From positions 143,275 to 207,274 of the forward strand of contig CAADRB010000090.1 of NCBI GenBank assembly GCA_900708905.1: a stretch of DNA of 64,000 bases, read 5' to 3'. The notes below the pieces were generated by a model. The model did not search any database, was not told the origin of the DNA, and was given only the letters and a program-made list of their open reading frames with translations. Shown here in pieces: positions 24,701 through 39,700 of the stretch. The first letter of the stretch is position 1. Each line of letters opens with the position of its first letter. The translations under genes and the position numbers were made by a program. The DNA comes from Hymenolepis diminuta. Its lineage: Eukaryota; Platyhelminthes; Cestoda; Cyclophyllidea; Hymenolepididae.

Positions 24701-27700
24701 CATTCCCTTGCAGACTAGGAATACCACCGAGCATTCAAATGGCCGCATTTTTATTGATTAGCCTTATATTAAAATCGTCTGATATGGTAGACGTGCGTCG
24801 TAACTTGATAGAGAAACGTGAGTTTTTATGGGATTCGAGTCCATTTAGAGATCGGCGCAAAGAAAAATTCAGTATTAGAAATTGTCATTTGGCTTCCATT
24901 TCTCTTGCTTATTCATTATATTTTCGGAAACTATTCTCTAGTGAGCTCTTAATAACTTAAGCTTTTGCAATTCGATAATTTATAACTTTTACGTTATTTG
25001 ACTGCTAACAAGTTTGTTCAATTAATAGATATTAATTAATAAAATTATTTATTAAAAGTTATTTAATAAAGCCAAATTTGGTTGAAGAGAGAGTAAAGTG
25101 CAAAAGAACAATAATAAAATTGAAATTCATCCATTGTATTTGATTCTGACCTTGTACAGTAACTAATAGACTTTGTTCCTCTATTTAACCAACTGGTGAT
25201 TTGTGTCAGAGATCTATACTGTTGACAATGTACAAGTACCCATTCATGCATTGCATTTGTAAAATATCCATTTAACTAATACCCCTTAACTATGGGAATG
25301 TGTAGCAATTCTCATGAAATTTGCTCGAAATTCAATTAACAGACATCTTACACGTAAAGTCAGTGATTACGGTGCTGTGTTGATATCCTTCAACCAGGTC
25401 TTGGAACCAGAGTTGTCTAAAGTCAGTTGTCGTCAAGCAAATGTCAAATCAACTAACTCCCACTAAAGTCATAATGGTTATTAAAATGACGATTTGGAGT
25501 GAAAATTTGATCAAACTGATGTTAATGTTAAGCCATCCACCATGGGCATATGCGACGTTGATTAAACCCAAAGTTTGTCATTTAATGCGGACATAACTGA
25601 ATTTTCCTGAGTCACGTGTGTGCGGCTATCCGTGATGAAAAGTTCTTTTGTCTTCTGTCTCTTAGCTAGGTCTTGGAATTTGGACCGATCCGTGTGAAGT
25701 AATGAATACCTGTTTAAATTTATTTTTCACTAAGCCGATGAGATATCAACTATTCCACAATAGATACGGGAATTTAAATGCAGCACAGTTACTGCTACTT
25801 AAAATTATATTGTATTGGATCAGTATTACTGAACTCTATATTTTGATTGTACCGACTTAGAGACCCATTTTCCGCTTTCACCCACTTGAAACCCAAATTT
25901 ACGACTTCAGAGGTCTAGTAACCACACCAAAAGGTACATAGCAACCAGAGAAGTCTCAAATATTTGCAGTGAAGGTGTCCTATTTTTCGACATCGTAAAT
26001 CAAACTGTAACAAGAGCCAATCAAAAGAACTAGCGAGGAGAACAAAGGATTGATATATCTAACATAATCGTTGTCTGTATTTAAGACTTAATTTACTATA
26101 CTCTACTGAGAAAGCGTCTAAACATGAGAAACAGTAGAATAGTCCGAATAAGGTGAGGGGAAGAAGAACCGGGTATCAGAGAATAAATCACAGTATAGAA
26201 AAAGGCCTCACTTCACTTGAGTTCTGAATATTTTCGGTGAACTCGAGCGAAACTCATAAGCCTCATCTTTCGTGTAATAACTAATCAGTCATTGGAGTTC
26301 TACTCTCGCTCTTGCATGTGTAAGGCCACCACTGAAGCATTTATCTTTGCAGACAATTCTTTACCACATATCCAACTCCATTTAAGCAGATCCATTTTCT
26401 TAATTAGACCGTTGCTTGAGCTACGGGTCTTTCACTTCATGTTCCTGGGGGCTGGAATAGTTTTAGCTTTATAAAGTAGCAACTGTAGCGTTATAAACTT
26501 AGATTGGTAACTTTTTACTTAATGGGACCTGAAGTTCAAGTATTCAAACCTATGGACCTAACCTCTATGGTCCTAAGCGGTGATCTATGTACTCGATGTT
26601 CAATTTGTTTAAATTGGGTGACTGGTCATACCACTTCGGTATATTTGTCTATGTTGATAGAGCAGTCGGCTGATACTTGATAAGATGATTTTAATTTACC
26701 AGACCCAGCTAGAGCTCATTCAGGTTAAACTCAAGCACTGAAAATCATACTTAAATTAGAACTCCAAATACCAAACTTTATCATAAAATCCCGATTTTCT
26801 CCTGTTTTCTCTGTCTACCATCTGTGTCGAAAATTTATGTGACAGCCACAGCAGACGCTGTTCTGGTGTTTAGCGGTGCATTGGCGTAACAGGACGGAAA
26901 AATATTTAAGAATGAAACTTTTCTACAATAAAATACAAAAGCCCAAAAAGAATAAGCTTGAATGGTTGCAGCCTAATCTTTCGTCGAAATTAAAAAGTTG
27001 CACTCAGTACTTAATTCACCGCTAAATTAGAAATAAACTTTAATCTAGGACAAATATTTTAAAAATAGAGATATTTAATAACGAATGTGGTGTAGGTAAA
27101 ATAAATACAGGGACAAACACGGATACCTGATGAGGAAAATCAGCTAGTCATTACTAGGTAACTTTGAGCATTTAAGTTCGGTCTGTAGGGTCAATCCTAC
27201 TGAATTTTACAGTTCGAGTTCGAAAAAAAAACATTTTTATTCTTACTATTTATAACTACAATAACAGTTATACGTCAATTTTAACCAATTATCTGTTTGA
27301 TCAATTGCTAACCCTTTAGGCTATGTATTGATTCCCGTTCTCGACTACCTGCATCTTCGAGCTTAGTCATAATTTCAGCCTACCGATTACAAGATTGCCG
27401 ATTTCTCTTTGTTCTCCCTTCCCCGATTTTGCGATAGTGAAGTAAAATTGGGAAGGTCAACAGATTAACTAGTTTACACTCTTCTGCGTTCGAAAACTGT
27501 AAGCCAAATTCACCTTGCTATAGAACACCAATTGAAAGGGTTAATGCTGGCACACTGAGGGATTTTTACTAAATGATGGAAATAAAACTATTGTAACTAT
27601 TATAGAGTGATGACTAACGGTGAACATTCAGTGATATGGATGACCAACCGAAGTGGTTGATAGTGGCCAACAAGAGGAATGTGAAAATGTGAGTTGTTCC

Positions 27701-30700
27701 AGGACTTCTTTCTTTTGATCAATGTACTTTCCTTAACGAATCTGAGGATATATTCTTTAACATTTGAGAACTTAAGTTTTCTCCAATTTATAACTAATAT
27801 CTTCTGGTCTCACAATCAATTAGGTTTTCAAGAAATCACTTTCCTTCTGTTTCGAAACTTCAACAAAGATGTAGAAGAAATCTATAAAAGTCTTAAGATT
27901 TTTGAAGCTGGTAACAAGTTATCATCTAAGCATAAGTATTCCAGGCATTTTCCGTCGAAGACTGCCCTTAGTTCTCCAATTATCAGTAGCAAAGCAGTCG
28001 AATTCTAAATTGCTTTTTTACAAGAATTTTCTCTGTCATTGATATCCATACTATATAATTTCGTTGCAAAACGTTTTAGTAACTCTTATCAGTGGTCTTT
28101 CAAATAATAAATTCTAATGTCCTTATTATCATCTCTGTTAGTTGGAAAGGTGCGTAGAATTTATATAGGTCCGTTTTCTAGGTTTAAGAGGTCAGTAGGT
28201 ATACTGCAAAGAAAAGTTCCATTCCCCTCCCCCAGGTCGAATGTTGGAAACTGTTTCATAAATGAACTTGGGTACGGTAATGATATATGATCGAAATAAA
28301 CTTAGATATCAACTAGTATTCGTTGCTGAAAATGCAGAAGCTAATCAAAGTGTGGATACGTCATCAATAAAATGAGACAGTGCTTGGTGAAAGTGAACCA
28401 CAACCCAAATGAGACAGTGGATAACCCCAAAGCATCCAGAATTCAAATTAAAACTCTGATGCGCTGACTTTATTTACCTACTTCTATCCGACTTCATATT
28501 AGACTGATTTGCTGTTTCCAATTACTACTACGATGTTTTACTATGATTAGAACTTGTAAAAGCAACACCTTTTTCGATTGAAGTGTTCGCTGACCACTAT
28601 TTCGTGTCAAAAAGTAATTGAGATTGCCTTCCCCTAATCTTGAGACCGTTTCAGTGAACCTATTTGTTTAAGTGAATAGAAAATATTTAGATTTAAAGCT
28701 TGCAAAAAAGAAAGTCAAAATCCATGCTAAACTTTAATAAAATAATATAAGTCTACAAAATGGGACTGAAAGAACATCAAACAAAACTGTGCTGCTTTAT
28801 CTCGAATTCTGCTCTAATTAAACATCTATATAAGCTATTTTATTTGAAACATGAAATAAAACGATATTCCACATTCAATATTTGCCTTTAATCCACATCC
28901 GGATTTATTATGGCAGATAATGATCTGATCGTACAGGAAAAAATTTTTTCAATTTGATAAAAATGCAAATCTTCTCCGAAATTTTTACGAAATTTCGCAA
29001 ACCTGCTATTAAATTTACCCATATAATATTTTCGAAATCAATCAGATAAGAAAATATTATTATCTCACTGAAATATTACTATCCATCCTCTTTCCCTCCT
29101 CTTTTACCAAATCGTCAAACGGTGTTAAGCTGATATTACCAAAACTATGAAAACACTGACCTAGAGAAAGATTTATTAATTTAATTTTCGAAGTGGAAGG
29201 GAGTTAATTTAAACGTTAAAACAGCGTAATTGAACTAGAAAATAAATAAATCTAATAATAGAACGGCAATCCCACATCAATCAACTAGAATTTGTTTAAA
29301 CTTATTAATATACAAATAATAGTGGGTTTATTTAAATTTCATTGTAATTGCCTTGTTCAGTAATACGTGTTACTTACGTTTGATTAATTGAGCGCGAGCA
29401 ATATGAAAGAAACCAGTGCTTTAATGAGATGTGAGCAATGACACCATTAACCCTAATCCAGCCTATGGATAATAAATTGAATCCAAAATTATCTTCAGAT
29501 AATAACAACGTAAACATTGCTGCCTGAATATGTTTATGTTTACTCATGATAAAAAAATGCATTTACCACCATGAGTATTAAAGTTGAATAATAATCAAAG
29601 TAGCTTATTAGTGAAGGAGTATTTCGAAGTCAATAACCATATATCCAGTAATTGGAATGATAATTTGCTGAATTGAGTTAAGTCGACATTCTCTAGCTGT
29701 AAATCTCAGCTTATACCAACTGATAATGCTTGTAAATCTAAAGATGGAAGTGTTCACTTGTTCAGTTACGAGTTTTCAATTTCATCCGTTATTAGATAAA
29801 ACTGAGAGTTTATAAAACGCGAGATCATACGAGTAAATAATCAAACTAAAATTTTCCAAGTAAATTCCGTAGTGAAAGTTCAGTAGTGAAATAAAATATA
29901 AAGTAGCATAACAGTCATGCAAAAGGAGATAAGAACAAATGTCTTTTAAAAAATAATATGCAATTTAGAATAATCTCAAGGAACAGAACTGCAAACGAAA
30001 ATGATAGCTTACAATTTGAGAAACGGTATAAGTGAGGAGGATATTTAGCCGCTAGCAAATTTAACTTAAGATCTGATACCAAACATCCCTCCGATTAGGA
30101 AAATCCGCAAAATATGTCTGAAACAATGATAAATAGAAAGCTAATCCTCTGCAGACTAAGTAACTAACGATTGTTATTCACTATTTCACTGTCAATCCAA
30201 AGGGTGACAGTGAAGGAAAGGAAAAGGTGAAGGAGAAAAAGGTATAATCCATTTGTCTAGTTAGTACATCGGAGCTCCTTTTTTGATTATTCCAATTAGT
30301 AATAAACATCGTTTTTTTTCTCATTCGAGAAGAGAGAATGAACGGGAGAGGGGAATGACGGTTGGATTTAAAACGGTTACTATAGGGGGAAATATTTCCA
30401 TGGTGGCGAATAGGGACGATTAGGAAGAATTGCGTCTGAACGAAATTGTCAGTTAAGTCTTCTGGATATACACATCATTTACCAGACTGATGACTTAATC
30501 ACCTCCTGATCAAAAAGTCATAAAGTAGGATGGCTGAAGATATGCTGTCGTCGTCTATAGAGTAATTTCGCCTGGGGTAATAAAATCACAATTTCCTTAT
30601 GAGGATATGAAAAATAAGCTTGTGTAAACAATCGGATGAGATAAATTTGGGCTTAATTATGTCTATTCCCTTAGAATGAACTGCTTTTTTGGATTTACAA

Positions 30701-33700
30701 TATAGGCAATAGTCAGATACTGATGGTAAAAGTTGCCCTGTCGAAGAATTCTTTCTATTCACGTATGTAATAGGGTGAGACTTGATAGTTAAAGAGGATT
30801 ATTTTCATCGACTTCTATAAATTAAAATACTTTCGGAATTTTAAAGTAACGAAGGAAGAGGTTAAAGGGAATGTGGTTTTGTATAAGTAAAGTTCCTAAA
30901 TTCAAAAAACCCTACCTTTGTGACATAAATCTCTAATTTTGAATTAAATATCCGTCAGTAGACTAATGTCCGAGCATTTTTCAGAAATTAGATCCATTGA
31001 TAAAAAAATGTGCTTTTCCGATAAAGTTTGAAATGGGTTGGATTAAATATGCGCTATTCATCGAACAAATGAAACGCTGGATACAAATGGGAATATTCAG
31101 GGAGCAAAAAACAATGCATTTGGTGAATTATTCACGGTAGCAAAAGAAAATGAAAGGGTAAATTTTTGCAATAACTTAGGTCAGGAAACGAAATAAATTA
31201 ATCGCGCTTGGTCTAGTAAAAATCATTTTAAAAATTTAAATTTAAGCCAGTTCTTTGAAAAAAATCTATTATTATTTCCCCGAAATTCTAGAACGTAATA
31301 TGAACCTTATTTCCTACTTGTAATCTTATCTTTAGATTCTGTCTTAATTTGCTTAACGAGTTAACCCTATTCTTTATTTCGTTCTGTATATAGTTTATTT
31401 TTTCGGCCTGTAAGCTAATTATTGAGTATCCCAAAATACGTAAGCAACCGCAACTTTTGGCCTTTTGCTATTCTCTAAGAAACTACATAATTATTAACAG
31501 TTCTATCGTCTTCTTATCTTGGGGTAGTAAACTCCGCACCATTAAGAAAGGTTACAGTCTAGTTAATTTACTCTCTACTATGACCAGCATTTATAGACTA
31601 GACCTCCTATTTTCAATTCTCTGAGTTCTAGAGGACGTCAGATATAATAGTGGAAAAAATTTCTTCCTAGTAAACCTTAAATTGAAAAACCCATCAGATT
31701 GGGTGATCTTGATAAAAGCAATAAACAGTAAAGGTGGTCGGAACGTGGTTAATTTGCTGAGCCATTTTATGCTCACCTCGCTAGTACGATACCAGAGCTG
31801 ACCAGACACCATGGCTTGGAATAATTTATAGCTAGCTTCTTTTTATTTCTCTCTCACCAGTGGCTGACTATTTTCTGCTTATAGGAAGTCGAAAAAAAAG
31901 AACGATCATTTTGAGAAAAATTAAAGCATGTAAACTAATGAACACAATATATACAAGAAAAACCTTTGCCACTAAAGCAGCACTATACCTAGGCAGCAGA
32001 AATACTTGTGAGAGCTTGAGCAACTTAAGCTAAGGGATATTCCTTAATAAACTAATGATCTTCCCGGGGCTAACAAGAAAAATCAGGAAACCAAGATTTG
32101 AATGAGACCACGGGTATATTTAGACACCAGCGAGGAAAAAAGTAAGAAACAGAAGTTGAAAACGGAGGGAAGTAAATGAAAATTGAGTTGTGGGAAAGAG
32201 GCCAAATTACTTAGCAAGTTCCATAAATAAACCAAAAAATCATCTGGCAATTAGAACAGTGCAGAGGAGTCAACATGTGCGTTGATGGAACATTTGAGAC
32301 GAATATAGAAAATATATCCTTCGGGAATGCTAAGAGTTTATTTATTGGTTTTTTCTAAGGTGTTTCTCCAACTGAATACGTTTCGATAAATCACATTTCT
32401 GTCTTTGTGGTGGAAGAAACCAACATTACACAAGACTGCTTTACATATCTCATTAACATTCTATTAAAATGCTTTTGCTTTACCCTTTGCTATAATTCTA
32501 AAAGGAGACATAGAATAAAACAATGGTTTCTTGTAAAATTGCAGAAATAAAAAACCCCTCATTTATCTTTTTACACTCTGTTAGAAATTTCGAAATAGCT
32601 ATTCAAGAGAATAAAAGTTAGCATCCACATAGACTTTTTGGAGTAATTTAAATAATTAGCTAAACGTGATAGTATAAAAGCAAACCGGAGTGGTGAATCG
32701 AGTAAAACGATATAATATAACCAAATAGAACAAAAAATGAATAAACATGTGTGCATTTTAAATAATCTATGACAATGAGGAATGAGCCCGATTGGATTGG
32801 AATGACGTAATTGTACCGATTTGTAGGGAATCGATTTAAGGCTGAACTTATTCTGACTTAGGAACTTATCCACTGTTGATAATCGATTTAACCTAGTCTC
32901 CTACCACCTCCATACTGTCTTGTGTATGTATGTTTATCGATCTTCCGTCGTTACCTACTTTGAACATTACTCTGACAGTTAGCCGCAATTCTAATGTAAA
33001 TATCCTGCCACAATCATTATCATTTAGTGTAATCAGTAAAGATGTTTATTAAGTTTCCTTGTCCTACGTAAGTCATTTCTAAGCTAGATTATCTCTTACA
33101 ATATATACACCTATATTTAACAGTAACGCATTAGTTCAAAAGTTTATATCAGCACAACTTACTTAAAGTATGAATGAATGCATTCGTTATTAGGTCGTTA
33201 CATCTACCCAAGCCACTAACCTGGTCTCAGTATATGGAAAATAGATGAACTATCTAAGTATTCAGCAAATAAGCACTTGCCTATTTCTGAATTCTGGGTG
33301 AGAGATACCATCACCACCCCCACAAATGCTCGCGTATGTGTATTTAGTACATCATATTGGAAGTACATGTGTGTACTTTTGCGGCTACTTCAAAACCTAC
33401 ACTACTACAGGTCATGATAACAGGCATCCCGTTTATGTTGGGCATTAAATTGTGTGAATATTTACAGTAAAGGAAAGAACTATTTTACCATCAGAAAAGA
33501 AGATGGAATGTCCTTCGGACTTACCAATATTTATCGATTTAACATATGTCTTCGCCTTTCACACCGTTCCGCGTATGACTCATCGCTTGGCCTCTAAGCC
33601 ATTTATCGATTTTCCAACGTTATCTAACTTCTGCATCCACTAATTAGTAACTTATTACGGTTTGGACGTAGATACATACAAACTAGAGAATTTCAGTCTT

Positions 33701-36700
33701 GAAACCAAGATTTCTACATGGCTCCAGTCGCGGTTAGGAAGTATTTATCCTTTATATCCTTGATATTCTAGAGCTTTGAATTGTAACTTTGTTTAGAAAG
33801 CAAACAAGTAAAATTATAGTAGGTATCGGTTTTGAAGAATGAAAATTTGAATTTTCTTAGCTTCATTCAGTCAAAATTTGTCTGTTTGCAGAAGAAAGCA
33901 TACACCCACATTGAGCAAATTTGATAGATTAGGTAATAGTGATACTTCCATCTTTAAGGTTACAGGGCCACTGTATCCTGTGGTAATGAAGGTCTTGATG
34001 ATGAGAAAGACAAGGGAAATTTTTCTCTACCCTAACTTGGTGATTTCGAAGCCAGAATCTCCCTTGCTCCATAAAATTCATCGCACCCCAGTGGATTATG
34101 AAGACTCTGTTATGATCACAGTCAGAAGAAAAGCTCAAATTCTTGTAATTATAGCGAAAACCTACTGAAATTCATTTATGAATATGAACAGTGTACACAA
34201 TGTTTTGGTTATTAAATAAAAGCAATAAAGTTTAAGCGTTAAAAAAATTAATAAGAAAAATATGTAATTAAATATTATTTTCGTCAAGGGAAAATATTTA
34301 ATATTTTTCACCTGATTAACCCCATTACGAACGGTCTCAAAATAATAAAAGACGAGGATGTTTAAGACCCATCTTATTCAATTATCATCTTAGCCGATTA
34401 CGAAAGAAAAAGTTCATAAGGATAGGCATATTTTGAGCCCAATCTGAGGAAAATTGATGGTCAGCTTTAATAGATATCCGAAAACTATAAGAAAAAATCG
34501 ATGCATGCCGTCTGGGTAGTGAAAGAGTAAACTAGACATCTTAGACTTAACATCTGCTTGATTAACTGGTCAGTTTTTTTTAAATGAATAATGATAATGG
34601 TTAGTAAGCTGACTTACGAATAATTTTTGGCATGCCACTGACGTTGTGACCAGTCTGATTTGATGGAACCAGGCAAATCTACAGCAGAGTCATTTGAAGA
34701 TGAGGATGAAGGTGATCGACGCCTAAATCTGAGGAAGGATCTCGTTTCAGTGTAAGCTGATGGTGCCTTGCCGGATCGTCCGTTGTTTGCAGTTGATTGT
34801 TGCTGAGGTAGCATTCCCAAAGAGATAACGGAACTGGCACTCCATAGACCTAGAGAAGAGGGATCAGTAATGTCAGATAAGGGTTTTATTCTCGTAGAGC
34901 CATGACGTTTGAAAAAATGCAGAAAATAAGACTGCCTATAGAAAGCTAAGAAACTTCTATTATTCAGTCTCAGAGGAACTTGTGCAAATACAACGAAAAC
35001 AGCTTTGAATTCTTTCTGAAACCATGGAAGTTTCTTAACATATTTTAAATCCTATAATATCGTTTATTCAAATGTTATCTCCAATTCAAAGATATATTAA
35101 ATAAGATTATTGCAGAAGGCTTTAAAGGACAATCATCAATAACCTCAATAAATGATAAGAAAATTCAAGTATGTATCTTCAAATTTGACCTGAGCAACAT
35201 AAATTGCTATGAAGAAGGGGCAACAGATTAGGAGTCATCGACTTAGAAAGGAGAAATCTCGCTCAGCAATGATTCTTCTAAGCCTCTATTAAGTTCACCA
35301 CGAACAAGAGGCAGAGAAGACGGAGAACATAGCTAAATATTTGCATTACGAGAGAATACAAAACCCCAACCTCATAACTAGCAAACTTAAACGGAGGCAA
35401 AGTAGAAGTGAGCAAAGTTTAATAAGCGAGTTTGACACCGGAGAGTAAGTTGATAACCCAATTAAAGAAAGAAAGATGGGTCATAGGTAGAACAGATAAA
35501 TCTATAAGCAACTTTAAATTAGTTATCAGTGAGCATTTCAGAGACCATACCATTCCAAACCTGAGACTTTAAAGTCTCACATCCGCTAGCCGACATAACA
35601 TTAACTTTATATTAACAAAATAATATTTAATTTCCATTTTGCAATTGTCTAGATTCTAGCAAGGATCTGAGTACACAATGTATACCTAGATGATTTTTTC
35701 ATCCCAAGTGAATAATCCAAAACGGAGCAATCAGACGTGCTTTAGAGGCGAGTAGCCTGGCAAGAGGGAGGGACGGGGAAACGGAACGAAACTGGAGCGT
35801 CAATGATGACCAGATGATACCCTTACTTCTCTCTCTCTAATCCCTTCTCCCCTTATAAACATGAATACATACACGTGTGTGCAGATTTGAAACACTCATT
35901 GCGACCCAGACATTAGACGCAAGCATAGATAAACGCGAACGAATTTAGGAACAACTGGAAAGGGGTTGTTAAAGTGGGTAAGAAATTGACGTTTTAGTAC
36001 CGTGTAAATATACAAGTCTGTATCTATAGAAAAGAAGAAAGTGACCTTAAAGCACCTCCAAATAAGTGTAGACTACTCAATACTTCCAAAGTCCACCAAG
36101 GGAGGTGTTGGTCATCTACGCTATTGGGTGTGTACCGATAAACATCAATCTCGTGACCTTTAACTTAATAGACATACACAGTGAACACTGCGCTACCGGC
36201 GCACATCAACTACTAAGTAACATTTCGATCACAGGATATTCATTAATGGGCTTCTAACCCACACAGCCTATTTGGGCAAACGAACGTACCGACTGTCACA
36301 TATTCATTTTTCCCCTCAAACTAAATTTGAGAAAGTAAAAAAGGGGGTGTATTTCATTATTGAGTTGTCAACCGTCACAAAATACTTATCTGATTTAACA
36401 ATTTTTTAGCTCGGTGAGGTCAATAATTTGGACTAGTTGGTGGCGTTTGTAAAACTCTTTACAAGATTAAACTTATTTCAGTTTAATTTATTTATTTGAA
36501 TGGCAGTATTTGACACAGTAGACAGAACTTAAGAGATTAAAAATTGGGCTGTATAACCCAACTCTAACTAAATACCTTATCAATTTTCGATAATAGGGTA
36601 TGATCGGAAACCAAATCTAATATTTTTTGGCACACCTGAGCGAAGTTCACAGACTTAATCTAACAATCATTGTATTATCAATTATGATTGGCTAACCAGG

Positions 36701-39700
36701 TAACCACTTCTCATTCATCCAAATCAATATAAACAATTTTGCTTTCATAATATGGAATTAAGTAATTATAATGAAGCTACTCCTTAAAAATTCTCATTAA
36801 AGGAGTTCTCCTTACAGTCCCACTCAAACAAAGGGCGGTTTGAAAATGCACTTCTCTTGCAAAGAAAAATACACACTTTCAACTCAAATGAAACGGAAAC
36901 TCAAAAGTAGTCGAGAGACAAACACAATTAGAACGCGAAGTCGCAAACAAGCCCTAGATTATGATCACCTCATTATTCAAACCTTATAAGTAATAACAAG
37001 CCGTCCCCAAAGAAAATTAAGCCTTTGATGAAAATGCCCCTTTCCTCCCCTTCTAAGAAGAATATCCTTAAGAAGCCTTTTTACTCTAAAAGTATGGAAA
37101 GGTAATAAATCTAATGTGGAATGTACTGCAAAACGAAATTGTTCAGCTGCGAAACACGCCTGCATTTCAATTTCATTTATGCAGGCAATATTATTTAAAT
37201 ATGATCCTATAGGAGGCTGAATGTAAAGGGTGTCACACACTTTAAACAACCTGGAGTTTAAATTTGAACGCATAAAATATATTTCTGTCATATTATAGTG
37301 AAAACACATGTGAACTGACACCATAAACTCTGATCCTTATAAGTGAAAGATCTGCGTGGCCACTTTTTATATATAGACGGATAATAACTCAATCACCGTT
37401 TAACATTGGGCTAAATCGATTTCTTTAAAAAAAGGAGTTGACAGAAACCTCAAATAATCTCTAGATAGTTTGGATTCAAAAGCAATTTGTTTGGTCGAAA
37501 TCGGTAAATGGAATGATGACAAAATGCAAGTTTCTAAGTCAGCCGAGACTTGAAATAGCTTTGAAAATTAATTTAGGCTAGACTAAAACTAAAAATTACT
37601 TAAACGGTAACCTCGGCTTCTGGGATTGTGCAATGGAATTACCAGAATGTAAATCGATTGTCCACCCCAAATTTTTCGGACTTTCTGGGAAATCGCAACG
37701 ACAAAACGTTAATCGAAAGAATAACTAGTGATAACAGAATTTATCCATGTTTAGAACATGATATTCATTCCTTATCGGAGTGTTTTCTCCATTTTTTTAT
37801 ATGGACATGATTTACTTAATCAATTAATATATACAAAGTATTCGTGTTATCACTTCTTTGCAGACAAATGAACATCATAATTACAAAAAAATAAAATAAC
37901 AGATTTCAATAAACGAATTTCACAGGTTCTATCTCTCATACGCTTGATTATCGATTGGCTTTTTAATCTTCGTGCCTAGGATACAATTATTGGCTAAGTA
38001 GGCAACCTTTCACTTCCATTGACCCAAATTTGCAAAAGCGATTCCACTTTTCTCAGCTACAAGTCTTCCTCATTCTAAGTTTGAACAATTTTGGCCATTA
38101 TGTAACCTCAATAGGCGCCTAACAATACTGTAGTGGCAACTGATATTATATAATTAGCAATATAGTTTTATAATACCCGCATTTCTACGATGAGGGCAAA
38201 TTGGAAATTCAAGTGCAGCGGAAGTTGGGAAATTTGATTATAGTGATGCAGTACAAAATTACGGAGTAAAGCAAAAATACTCTCATTGGATAGCCAATAT
38301 TTGAAGATTTATGAATAAGGAGACACAAGATAATCTGAATAGTACACCTATTTTAACTAAGTTATTCATACATTTATCTATTAACATTAATATGATTTTT
38401 CCGTACATCCATGCTGACTGATGGACAGTATCTATACTTCCGGTTGGTTGGATGGATATATGACATTTTTTCGCGTCCTACATTGATCTCATTGACATCT
38501 CCATGCCGGCTTCCACGTGAGCAATCCACTTTCAATTGAAAATATTTAAAATATTGCTTATCTAAGGCTTGCATCAGAAATATTGATTGAACAACCAAAA
38601 AGGATTAAAATGCCAGCTATTATAAGTCTACTTTGCTACATAAAAAATGAAAGCATTAACCTCAGTGCACACAATTTAAAAGAGTGAATTTCGGATCTAT
38701 TTATTCAACTCCTTTCAAAAAATATTTTTACATCTATGACTGTGACAAGTTCTCCCCAATTTACTTCTCAGATTACAGGCTAGCCTGTTGAAAGAAGATG
38801 CACTACAACACTCTTCTTGACCATAGGGACGGCATCCCGGAGCCTCTGTGATGAGAAAATTGCATTTTTTTATAGATGTCACCCAGAACAGTTGTTCATA
38901 TCATTTAATGGATGTACACTGATGCAAAATGTGGCGTCTGACTTCAAATGTGCTCGTTGACCTTTACGTCACTGACGTAAAGTAATCGAAATAATCGATT
39001 AATTTTGCTAAGATTTAGTCACAATCTAAATTTTGCGGAACACTCACTCGATGAGCTTGAGGGTGCATTAATGGCGAAATTATCTCTTTCAAATGAAATA
39101 AAAAGGAAGTTCAAATCACCAAAATCCAACACTTATTTATAAAGTTCCCGGAAAAAGTTGTTGCCTACCATTATTAGACCAAGGACATACGCGTAATTAA
39201 CCGAAATCAATTTAGCGTTTCTTAAAAGTGAGACCGCGAGAGGGAAGAGGAGACGGTAGTATCTGAATTTTTCCCATACTCACACCTATCTTCCCAGGTG
39301 CATAGAATTACTTCCAACTAAAACGGTGCACGCAGAACTGCAGATGCACGCATATAATGGGGGGAAACGAGAGGGAAGGAAGGTAAGCTAATGATCTGAA
39401 CCATGTGAACACGCATGTTAAGATCAGAGGAGAGTGAGGGATATAGAAATGTGCGCCTGCTGACTACGTGACTGGTGGCTATTATAATAGGGGAACAGTA
39501 CAACATCCAGTGATACATAGAATCGTTTTCCCACACTTAAAAAGCATTTATGCGACCCCTAGGACACATTTGATTAGCAATTTGAGGCTACTAGAAGGGA
39601 TAACTAATTGCTGACCCATTAAAAAGAACTTCCTAAAAACATCATTGGGTAGAAATAAGGTGTACCTTGAAGCTGCTTTTATTAAAAATTCGTATTTTAT

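Larger units (their letters stand above)
24353..34617 (-). other. Intron 2 of the scaffold-like gene (10.3 kb)
   Basis: Donor GTAAGT at 34617 downward; acceptor TTTATTTTCAG before 24352. It contains a SINE copy at 24423-24648, ending about 70 nt from the acceptor, and an R2 copy at 33504-33735. Open frames of up to 133 codons occur but have no splice or homology support. Confidence 0.6.

Noticed and set aside
24559..24960. 133-codon open frame on the plus strand
   Set aside because: Its first third lies antisense within the SINE copy at 24423-24648, it has no start context or splice sites, and the translation matches nothing. Open runs of this length are expected a few times in 64 kb.
27128..27160. 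Hammerhead-ribozyme-like CTGATGAGGAAAATCAG
   Set aside because: The conserved GAAA segment and closing stems are missing. Other CTGATGA words in the window fail the same test.
33890..34168. Plus-strand open frame after a TTTGCAG acceptor, followed by AATAAA
   Set aside because: The acceptor and a poly(A)-like word are suggestive, but the opposite strand is also open, the composition is unremarkable and I find no upstream exon. Kept out for lack of support.
36977..37324. 115-codon minus-strand open frame
   Set aside because: No homology, no splice signals and no codon pattern; inside intron 1 of the scaffold-like gene.
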